From Oscillibacter sp. MSJ-31 (GTDB taxonomy: Bacteria > Bacillota > Clostridia > Oscillospirales > Oscillospiraceae), in the NCBI RefSeq assembly GCF_018918025.1, contig NZ_JAHLPT010000004.1:105452-169451 (forward strand): a stretch of 64,000 bases of DNA. Reading direction: 5' to 3'. Both the position numbers and the translations under genes were made by a program. Below are positions 7,714-14,490 of the stretch, one piece after another (position 1 is the stretch's first letter; every line of letters starts with the position of its first letter). A model generated the notes under the pieces. The model was not told the origin of the DNA, made no database searches, and saw only the letters and a list, made by a program, of their open reading frames with translations.

Positions 7714-9357
7714 ATGAAAAAACTGATCGCTCTTCTGCTGGCGCTGATGTTGGCGCTGGCGCTGGCCGTCCCCGCAAGCGCGGCGGGCGAGGATATTGGC
7801 ATCATCGGCGGAGCCGATGGCCCGACCTTTATCCTTGTCGGGGAGGACTTGGAGGCCGACACGGTGGACGGGAAGGACGTCGGCATCATCGGCAGCGCCG
7901 ACAGCCCGACCTTTATCCTTGTCAGGGAGGACTCGGAGGCCGACGCGGAGGCTGCGAGGGCACAGCGTGAGGCTACCATCACGGCGCTCGGCGGCGTGGT
8001 CGGGCAAACCAACGTGCTGCTGAACGACAAATGCATCGCCTTTACGGATGCCGCGCCCGAGGCCAGAAATGGCCGCACGATGGTCCCGCTGCGCGCCACG
8101 TTGGAGGCGATGGGCGCACAGGTCGATTACGATCAGGCCACGCGCTCGGCTCTGGTCACCGGAGAAAAGGCGAGCTTTACCCACGTCATCGGCAGCGATG
8201 TTATCACGCTCTCCGACGGCACGGAGGTGAAGATGGACGTGGCGTCCTACGCGACGGCCTCGAACCGCACGATGGTGCCGGTTCGCTTCTTCTCGCAGGT
8301 ACTCGGCTACGACGTTTTCTGGGACAATGATTACCGTATGGTCTTTCTGCTCGACGAGGAGACGTTCACAAAGAAGGTTGACAGCCGTCTCGCCATTCTC
8401 AACGGCTATCTGGCCGGAAATGCGAAGCGCTTTGACGCCTCCAAGAATTATAGGGAGGACGTGACGCTCTCCGGCACGGTCAAGGTCATCGACTCCATCA
8501 AGGGCGACCGCAGCTATCCGTATTCCGGCAAGGCGTCCATGCTGCTGGGCAAGGACAGTATGAGTATGCGCATGAGCGCTGACCTGAGCGGGCTTGCGGA
8601 GCTGCTCGAGGGACTTGCCGGAGAGAAGCTACCGGAGACCTACCGCGCAGCGCTCATCAAGCCGGAGCTGGAGGTCATCTACGGCGACAGACTCTATAAT
8701 AAGTCCCCGCTCTTTGACGCATTGATGACGAAGGAGAGCGGCGCACAGACCGTCTCCGGCGCATGGTACGCGGCGGATGCCGCGATGAGCTTTGCCGATC
8801 TCCGGGCGTCGATGTACGGCAGCGGAGAGAGCTATACTGTCGGAGGTCTTCTCTACGCCTCGATGATGCAGGGCGAGGCGAACAGCTTCTTTACAAGCTG
8901 GAATAGCACGACGCAGCTGGCCTCTGCCGCGGCCGAGCTTCTCGGCGATGACACCTTTACGAAGTCCGGCAGCAGCTATAAGTGGCACTTCGGCAAGGCG
9001 GAGCTTGCGAAGCTGATAACGGAGATGTACGGCGAGGCTTATGCCGCGGAGGTCATGAAGGAGGAAAGCATCGAGGAGCTGGACATCGACCTGACGCTGC
9101 GCGACGACGGCGGTGTGGAGCTCAAGTACACAGCGTCGACGAGCGTCAATGAGGAAGCGGCGCTTCGCATCAACTACACGCTCGCCGGCAACAGCAGTCG
9201 TATGACCGCCAAGGGAACGGTGCAGGTGCGCAACGTCTGCGACGTGACCTTTGACGCGGCGGTCAGCGTCCGCACGACGAGCGAGAAGCCCCTCGTCGCC
9301 CCGCCCGCGGGCACAACGGTCATTGCGCTTCCCACGGCGGGACAGATCACAGCATAA
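7714..9357 (+). CDS. Secreted protein with two IIGGADGPT repeats and a copper amine oxidase N-like domain
   Basis: The start at 7714 follows AAGGAGA and opens a classic signal peptide (MKKLIALLLALML to PASAA). The mature protein begins with two 21-residue repeats of the type GIIGGADGPTFILVGED, 28 residues apart. GIIGGADGPT is best known from the beta subunit of sodium-pumping decarboxylases, but nothing else of that enzyme is present. Residues about 90-215 form a copper-amine-oxidase-N-like domain (NGRTMVPLRATLEAMGAQVDYD, then NRTMVPVRFFSQVLGYDVFWD), a module common in exported clostridial proteins. The remaining 330 residues are not recognised; they are Ser/Thr-rich and look like an extracellular beta-rich or helical domain. 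No membrane anchor is seen. Its function is unknown. Confidence 0.8.
   Translation: MKKLIALLLALMLALALAVPASAAGEDIGIIGGADGPTFILVGEDLEADTVDGKDVGIIGSADSPTFILVREDSEADAEAARAQREATITALGGVVGQTNVLLNDKCIAFTDAAPEARNGRTMVPLRATLEAMGAQVDYDQATRSALVTGEKASFTHVIGSDVITLSDGTEVKMDVASYATASNRTMVPVRFFSQVLGYDVFWDNDYRMVFLLDEETFTKKVDSRLAILNGYLAGNAKRFDASKNYREDVTLSGTVKVIDSIKGDRSYPYSGKASMLLGKDSMSMRMSADLSGLAELLEGLAGEKLPETYRAALIKPELEVIYGDRLYNKSPLFDALMTKESGAQTVSGAWYAADAAMSFADLRASMYGSGESYTVGGLLYASMMQGEANSFFTSWNSTTQLASAAAELLGDDTFTKSGSSYKWHFGKAELAKLITEMYGEAYAAEVMKEESIEELDIDLTLRDDGGVELKYTASTSVNEEAALRINYTLAGNSSRMTAKGTVQVRNVCDVTFDAAVSVRTTSEKPLVAPPAGTTVIALPTAGQITA
7798..7944 (+). repeat. Two-copy 63-bp coding repeat (IIGGADGPT unit)
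   Basis: Copies at 7798-7860 and 7882-7944 are nearly identical at the DNA level, with a period of 84 bases. The second unit has diverged to IIGSADSPT. The similarity points to a fairly recent internal duplication. Confidence 0.85.
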
Positions 9358-9373
9358 AAGAAGAACAACAGCG

Positions 9374-9406
9374 AAGGCGCGCTCCCAGCGGGAGCGCGCC
9401 TTTTTT
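9374..9406 (+). terminator. Strong rho-independent terminator
   Basis: GGCGCGCTCCC pairs with GGGAGCGCGCC around an AGC loop, followed by six T residues. It ends the secreted-protein transcript. Confidence 0.9.
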
Positions 9407-9415
9407 CTGTAAGGG

Positions 9416-10360
9416 TCATTTTGCGGTGGGGGACAGCATGGTGCAGCCGTCGGAAAAGAGACGAATGACGGCGAGCTGCATCCCGTCCGTTGTAAAGAGG
9501 AGCGCGCAGTCGAGCTGCGGGGACTGCGAGGTGAGCGTCGTGCCGCTCCCGGTGGAAAAGACCACGTCGCCCTCGCTCAGAAGTCGTACACGGGCGGCAT
9601 ACGGCAGGTCGGACATTTCAAAGGTAAAGGGGTAGGTGCTCTGTGTGCCGCTCCCATCGCTGCCGAGACCGAAGGTGCCCGTGCCGTCGGCGGCGAAGTG
9701 CAGCTCGGTGTAGTAGATCGTCCCGGAGGCTTCGGTCGGCGTCCAGTCATAGCCGGTGAGCAGATCGAGCGTTGGGCGCGTGAGGTACGCGGCGGCGTCC
9801 GGTACGGTGTAGCCGGAGAGGGGCAGAGCCTCGGCGAGACCGTCGAACGGCTCGCCCATACGCAGCGTACCACCCTGTACCCGCGCCGTGTCGGAGGAGG
9901 TGACGCTGCGCAGCACCAGGCTGCTCGAAGCGTAGGTGATGTCGGCGTAGCCGCAGGTGTAGGCCGCCGCGCCGTCGGCGCCCGCTTCCCAGGTGAAGCG
10001 GAGCAGCTGTCCGTCCTTTTCCCACCAGCCGACGCCGTCGGCGAAGTGGACGACCGTGCCGTTTTCATATTGCCAGCTCGTGTCGAGAAGCTCCGCTACA
10101 TCGGCTTCGCTGGGTCCGCCGCTGCCGTCGGGAAGTGTGACGTCCGGCGGCGTGTCGGGCGTCGGGGCGGGACGGTCAGGGGCGAGGCTCCATGCGGCGG
10201 TCAGCAGCATGAGTCCCGCAGCGAGCAGGTATTTCATGCGGCTCCTGCCGCGGCGGGGCGGCTCCTCCCGTGTGCCGAGGGCGGGAAATTCCTCGGGCAG
10301 CGCCGCGGTCTCCGGCGGCGGGGAAAATTCCTCCGGCGCGGGCGTGAATTCCTGCGCCAT
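9416..10360 (-). CDS. Membrane-anchored protein of unknown function
   Basis: The 314-residue product has a proline/glutamate-rich cytoplasmic head (residues 1-40), an Arg-rich stop (PPRRGRSRMKY) and one membrane segment (LLAAGLMLLTAAWSLA, about residues 45-60). The outside domain is Thr/Gly/Asp-rich and contains DTSWQYENGTVVHFADG and GYDWTPTEASGTIYYTELHFAADGTGTFG, two similar blocks that look like duplicated beta-rich repeats. No family is recognised. It starts two bases after the mscS stop codon, with its GGAGGG ribosome site inside mscS, so the two are co-transcribed and probably translationally coupled. Confidence 0.75.
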   Translation of the reverse strand: MAQEFTPAPEEFSPPPETAALPEEFPALGTREEPPRRGRSRMKYLLAAGLMLLTAAWSLAPDRPAPTPDTPPDVTLPDGSGGPSEADVAELLDTSWQYENGTVVHFADGVGWWEKDGQLLRFTWEAGADGAAAYTCGYADITYASSSLVLRSVTSSDTARVQGGTLRMGEPFDGLAEALPLSGYTVPDAAAYLTRPTLDLLTGYDWTPTEASGTIYYTELHFAADGTGTFGLGSDGSGTQSTYPFTFEMSDLPYAARVRLLSEGDVVFSTGSGTTLTSQSPQLDCALLFTTDGMQLAVIRLFSDGCTMLSPTAK

Positions 10361-10362
10361 GC

Positions 10363-11319
10363 TCAGCCCTCCGCCCGGTGGACGACGACCTGCGGGAACG
10401 GGATCTCAATGCCTGCGCGGTCGAAGCCGAGCTTCAGCTCGCGGTTGAGCAGACGCGGGGCCTTATAGATATCCTGCTCGCGCACGATGGCGGCGATGCG
10501 CAGCACCACGCCGCTGTCGGCGAGCTCCTGCACGCCGGAGTAAACGGGATCGTTGGGAAACACCTCGGGATACTTCGCGCGGATCTTCGGCAGCAGCTCG
10601 GCGAGCACCTTTTCCACGCGCTCGAGGTCCTCATTGTAGGAAACGGCGACGTCGGTCTTTGCCCAGCTCTGCGCGGCGGAGCGGTTGAGGATGTTGCGCA
10701 GGTCGGAGTTGTTGATGATCTTGATGTTGTCGCCTGCGTCGCGGATGTAGGTGGTGCGGATGCCGATCTGCTCGACTGTGCCGCGGAAGCCGCCGACCTC
10801 GATGATGTCGCCGACGTTGAACTGATTCTCAAAGACGAGGAAAACGCCCGTCACCACGTCGGCGACCAAACTCTCCGCGCCGAAGCCGATGACTAGCGCC
10901 AACACTCCGACGCTGGCGAAAATGGTGCTCACGCCCACGCCGAGAATGGACAGCCCCCAGAAAATGCCGATCAGCGCGGCAAAGTAGCTCACGGCGCTTT
11001 GCAGCAGCGTCACAGCAGAGCGCGCCTTGCCGCTGCGTGGATGGATGTGGGAGAGGATAAGGCCGGCGATGGCGGTGAGCAGGATGAGCAGCAGCACCAT
11101 GGCGACGAGCTTGAAGAGCGTCGCCCAATTCAGCACGAGCACGGAGGCGATGCTGTCCACGTCGCCGAAGAGGCTGCGCCACACGCTGCCGATGGATTGC
11201 TTTGCTTCCGGCGACAGGAAGGGCAGCAGGGTCGGGTTCGTGACCACCAGAAAGGCGGCGAGCAGAATGGCGTAGAGCAGGATCTTTTTCGGCTGGGGAC
11301 GGTTCTTTTTCTCGTTCAT
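10363..11319 (-). CDS. Small-conductance mechanosensitive channel (MscS family)
   Basis: This 318-residue inner-membrane protein has three or four hydrophobic segments. The pore helix and beta domain signature is GVGVSTIFASVGVLALVIGFGAESLVADVVTGVFL, followed by FNVGDIIEVGGFRGTVEQIGIRTT. MscS channels open under membrane tension and release solutes during osmotic downshock. The length is typical of the Bacillus YkuT class. The start follows GGAGG and the gene has its own promoter. It leads a two-gene operon with the membrane-anchored protein downstream. Confidence 0.92.
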   Translation of the reverse strand: MNEKKNRPQPKKILLYAILLAAFLVVTNPTLLPFLSPEAKQSIGSVWRSLFGDVDSIASVLVLNWATLFKLVAMVLLLILLTAIAGLILSHIHPRSGKARSAVTLLQSAVSYFAALIGIFWGLSILGVGVSTIFASVGVLALVIGFGAESLVADVVTGVFLVFENQFNVGDIIEVGGFRGTVEQIGIRTTYIRDAGDNIKIINNSDLRNILNRSAAQSWAKTDVAVSYNEDLERVEKVLAELLPKIRAKYPEVFPNDPVYSGVQELADSGVVLRIAAIVREQDIYKAPRLLNRELKLGFDRAGIEIPFPQVVVHRAEG

Positions 11320-11367
11320 AAGCTTTCCTCCTTGCGCTGCCGGACGGTGCCGGCGTCTGACATTTCC

Positions 11368-11396
11368 ATTATAGCGCAGCTCGGCTGCGTTTGCAA
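11368..11396 (-). promoter_or_regulatory. Putative mscS promoter
   Basis: TTGCAA (11391-11396), 17 bases, TATAAT (11368-11373) on the minus strand, about 50 bases before the start codon. Confidence 0.65.
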
Positions 11397-11410
11397 TTCC
11401 CGCGTATTGA

Positions 11411-11438
11411 AAAAAGGCGCGCTCCCGCCGGGAGCGCG
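11411..11438 (-). terminator. Terminator of the csoR-copA operon
   Basis: CGCGCTCCC and GGGAGCGCG form a stem. On the minus strand it is followed by six T residues (11411-11416 region). The stem sequence closely resembles the terminator at 9374. Confidence 0.85.
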
Positions 11439-11463
11439 TTCCCTTTTTCTCTTTTGAGGGGCC

Positions 11464-14016
11464 TTATTCGATGCCGAGGACCTTGTAGTCCTTGTCCTCC
11501 ACCGCTTTTTTGAGTGCGGCGTCGTCCACGGGGGACTGCAGCGTCACGACGGCGGTGCCGGCGGTGTGGCTGACCTCGGCGTCCACGACCTCAGGAATGG
11601 CCTCGAGCGCCTTTTTGACGGTCGCCTCACAGTGGGCGCACATCATGCCTTCGATCTTCATCGTCTTTTTCATGGGTTCCTTCTCCTTTTCCATTGTTGT
11701 TTTTTCTTCTGCCGGTGTTGTGTTTGCAGAGGCAGGCTTATTTCTGCGCTTGTGGTCGTGCTTTGGGTCGCGGAGCTTGAAGAGATTCAGCCGCAGGGCG
11801 TTGGATACCACGCAGAAGCTCGACAGGCTCATCGCCGCCGCGCCGAACATGGGGTTGAGCGTCAGCCCCAGCGGGACGAACACGCCCGCGGCCAGCGGGA
11901 TGCCGAGCGTGTTGTAGAAAAACGCCCAAAAGAGGTTCTGGTGGATGTTGCGCAGCGTCGCGCGGCTCAGACGGATGGCGGCGGGCACGTCGCTCAGGCG
12001 GCTCTTCATCAGCACCACGTCTGCCGCGTCGAGCGCGACGTCCGCGCCCGCGCCGATGGCGATGCCCACGTCCGCGCGGGTGAGCGCGGGAGCGTCGTTG
12101 ATGCCGTCGCCGACCATGGCGACCTTGCCGCGCTCGCGCAGGCGGCGGATCTCCGCTTCCTTGCCGTCGGGCAGTACGCCGGCGATCACGCGGTCCACAC
12201 CCGCGGCGGCGCCGATGGCGCGCGCCGTGCGCTCGTTGTCACCTGTAAGCATGACGACCTCGATGCCCATATTCCGCAGCTCGCGCACGGCCTGCGGGCT
12301 GTCGGGTTTGATGACGTCCGCCACGGCGATGACGCCGAGGAGTCTGCCGTTTTCGCTGAACAGCAGCGGCGTTTTGCCGTCCTCCGCAAGCGCCTCGCAG
12401 CGCTCGCGCATGGCGGGGGAGACCTCCGATGCGGTGGAAACGTAGGCGAGACTGCCGCCGCAGAGCGTCTGCCCGTTCCGCACGGCGGTCAGCCCGCTGC
12501 CAGAGAGCGCCCGGAAGTCCGTGACCTCATCCGCGGTCAGGCCGTCGGCTTGCGCCCTGGCGAGGATCGCGCGGGCGAGCGGATGCTCGCTTTTCTGCTC
12601 GAGCGCAAGCGCCGCGCGAAGCAGCTCTGCTTCGCTTACACCGTCTGCGGGAAGAAGCTCGGTGACCTGCGGCTCGCCCGCAGTGATGGTGCCGGTCTTG
12701 TCCAGCACGACGATGTCCACGCGGCCCGTCTCCTCCAGCGACGCGGCGGTTTTGAACAGAATGCCGTTCTTCGCGCCCAGTCCGCTGCCGACCATGATGG
12801 CGACGGGCGTGGCGAGCCCCAGCGCGCAGGGACAGCTGATGACGAGCACGGAAATGCCGCGCGCGAGGGCGAAGCCGACGCTCTGACCGAGCAGCAGCCA
12901 CACGGCGGTCGTCACCGCCGCGATGGCAATGACGGCCGGCACGAATACGCCGGAGACCCTGTCCGCGATCTTTGCGATGGGGGCCTTGGTCGCGGCGGCA
13001 TCGCTGACCATCTGAATGATCTGCGAAAGCGTGGTGTCCTCGCCGACGCGCGTGGCGCGGCAGCGCAGGAAGCCGGACTGGTTGACCGTTGCGGCGGAGA
13101 CCGTGTCGCCCGCGGCCTTGTCCACCGGCAGGCTCTCGCCCGTCAGCGCCGCCTCGTTGACGGCGCTTGCGCCGTCAAGCACCACGCCGTCCACGGGGAT
13201 GCTCTCGCCCGGGCGGACCACGAAGATGTCATCCTTCTGCACCTGCTCGATGGGGACCTCAAGCTCCCTACCGTCGCGTTCGACCGTCGCGGTCTGCGGC
13301 GCGAGCTTCATCAGGCCCTTGAGCGCGTCGGTCGTGCGGCCCTTGGAGCGCGCCTCGAGCATCTTGCCGACGGTGATGAGCGTGAGGATCATGGCGGCGG
13401 ACTCGAAATAGAAGTCCATCATGTAGGCCATCACGGCCTCTGTGTCGCCGCGCACCTGTGCGCCGGTCATGGCGAAGAGGGCGTAGGTGCTGTAGCCGAA
13501 GGCTGCCGTCGCGCCGAGGGCGACGAGCGTATCCATGTTCGGCGCGCGGCGCCACAGACTCTGGAAGCCGCTGATGAAGAATTTCTGGTTGATGACCATG
13601 ATGGCGACCGTTAAAAGCAGCTGGGTCAGGCCCATCGCCACATGGTTGTCCGTGTAGAACGCGGGCAGCGGCCAGCCCCACATCATGTGTCCCATCGAAA
13701 AATACATCAGCACGAGCAGGAAACCGAGCGACCAGAACAGCCGGCGCTTCAGCTTCGGCGTTTCGTGATCCTCCAGCGCGGCCTCCGCCTCGGCGGCGCT
13801 CGGCGCGGCTTTGCTCGCGCCCTTTAAGGACGCGCCGTAGCCCGCCGCCTGCACGGCGGTGATGATGTCCTGCGGTGCGGCGGCGCCCTCCACGCCCATC
13901 GAGTTCGTCAGCAGGCTTACCGAGCAGGACGTGACGCCCGGGACCCTGCTCACCGCCTTTTCGACCCGGGCCGAGCAGGCGGCGCAGCTCATGCCGGTCA
14001 CATTGTATTGTGTCAT
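11464..14016 (-). CDS. copA: Copper-exporting P1B-type ATPase with heavy-metal domains at both ends
   Basis: The 850-residue membrane pump starts with a heavy-metal-associated domain ([14 protein letters not shown]). It has the TGES actuator motif, the CPC metal-binding membrane helix (SCPCALG), the phosphorylation site DKTGT, the SEHPLA motif of the nucleotide domain and GDGINDAP. These are the hallmarks of CopA, which expels Cu(I) using ATP. After the last membrane helices a charged linker leads to a second heavy-metal domain ([15 protein letters not shown]), so a CopZ-like chaperone module is fused at the C-terminus. It is the second gene of the csoR operon, 50 bases after csoR. Confidence 0.95.
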   Translation of the reverse strand: MTQYNVTGMSCAACSARVEKAVSRVPGVTSCSVSLLTNSMGVEGAAAPQDIITAVQAAGYGASLKGASKAAPSAAEAEAALEDHETPKLKRRLFWSLGFLLVLMYFSMGHMMWGWPLPAFYTDNHVAMGLTQLLLTVAIMVINQKFFISGFQSLWRRAPNMDTLVALGATAAFGYSTYALFAMTGAQVRGDTEAVMAYMMDFYFESAAMILTLITVGKMLEARSKGRTTDALKGLMKLAPQTATVERDGRELEVPIEQVQKDDIFVVRPGESIPVDGVVLDGASAVNEAALTGESLPVDKAAGDTVSAATVNQSGFLRCRATRVGEDTTLSQIIQMVSDAAATKAPIAKIADRVSGVFVPAVIAIAAVTTAVWLLLGQSVGFALARGISVLVISCPCALGLATPVAIMVGSGLGAKNGILFKTAASLEETGRVDIVVLDKTGTITAGEPQVTELLPADGVSEAELLRAALALEQKSEHPLARAILARAQADGLTADEVTDFRALSGSGLTAVRNGQTLCGGSLAYVSTASEVSPAMRERCEALAEDGKTPLLFSENGRLLGVIAVADVIKPDSPQAVRELRNMGIEVVMLTGDNERTARAIGAAAGVDRVIAGVLPDGKEAEIRRLRERGKVAMVGDGINDAPALTRADVGIAIGAGADVALDAADVVLMKSRLSDVPAAIRLSRATLRNIHQNLFWAFFYNTLGIPLAAGVFVPLGLTLNPMFGAAAMSLSSFCVVSNALRLNLFKLRDPKHDHKRRNKPASANTTPAEEKTTMEKEKEPMKKTMKIEGMMCAHCEATVKKALEAIPEVVDAEVSHTAGTAVVTLQSPVDDAALKKAVEDKDYKVLGIE

Positions 14017-14066
14017 TGCGTGTTCCTCGGTTCTGTGAAATTGCGGTTAGGTTGTGCGGTTTTCAC

Positions 14067-14375
14067 TCATTTCATGAGCTTTTGAAGCGTCGTCACCAGC
14101 TCGTCGATCGTCTCGTCCCTGCCGGCGCGGATATCCTCCGCTACGCAGGTGCGGATGTGCGCGGCAAGCAGCTCCTTGTTGAAGGCGTTGACCGCCGCGT
14201 TGACCGCCGCGGCCTGCACTAAAATGTCGGGACAGTACGCGCCGGACTCCACCATGCTGCGGATGCCGCGGATTTGCCCCTCGATGCGGTTGAGCCGGTG
14301 AATGAGCTTTTTGTACTCCTCCGGCGAGCGCTCCTTTTTGCGCTGCGAGCAGCGGCAGCATTCCGATCGGTCCAT
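14067..14375 (-). CDS. csoR: CsoR-family copper-sensing repressor
   Basis: The 102-residue protein (MDRSECCRCSQRKKERSPEEYKK) has the four-helix DUF156/CsoR fold. The Cu(I) ligands are visible: Cys in SGAYCPDIL, His in AAHIRTCV and the nearby Cys. Copper binding releases the repressor from DNA. The start follows GGAGG. Two perfect 17-bp palindromes lie in its own promoter, so csoR and the downstream copA should be autoregulated and induced by copper. The extra cysteines at the N-terminus (ECCRC) are unusual for the family and may be a local addition. Confidence 0.92.
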   Translation of the reverse strand: MDRSECCRCSQRKKERSPEEYKKLIHRLNRIEGQIRGIRSMVESGAYCPDILVQAAAVNAAVNAFNKELLAAHIRTCVAEDIRAGRDETIDELVTTLQKLMK

Positions 14376-14399
14376 ATACCGTGCCTCCCTGATAGCGAT

Positions 14400-14416
14400 A
14401 TACCCCTTGGGGGTAT
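14400..14416. promoter_or_regulatory. CsoR operator 1
   Basis: ATACCCCTTGGGGGTAT is a near-perfect palindrome of the known CsoR-box type (TACCCC...GGGGTA), placed just downstream of the -10 hexamer. Confidence 0.8.
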
Positions 14417-14420
14417 CTGC

Positions 14421-14449
14421 ACTATATACCCCTATGGGGTATTTGTCAA
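14421..14449 (-). promoter_or_regulatory. csoR-copA promoter with embedded CsoR operator 2
   Basis: TTGACA (14444-14449), a 17-base spacer and TATAGT (14421-14426) lie on the minus strand. The spacer is essentially filled by the perfect palindrome ATACCCCTATGGGGTAT (14426-14442), so bound CsoR would directly block RNA polymerase. Confidence 0.85.
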
Positions 14450-14453
14450 GGGG

Positions 14454-14490
14454 AAAAAAGAGAAAAGGTCTCAGGACCCTTTCTCTTCTT
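14454..14490 (-). terminator. Terminator of the GTPase-nuclease fusion gene
   Basis: AGAGAAAAGGTC (14459-14470) pairs with GACCCTTTCTCT (14475-14486) with one mismatch, and a T run follows on the minus strand. The stop codon lies in the loop. Confidence 0.75.
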
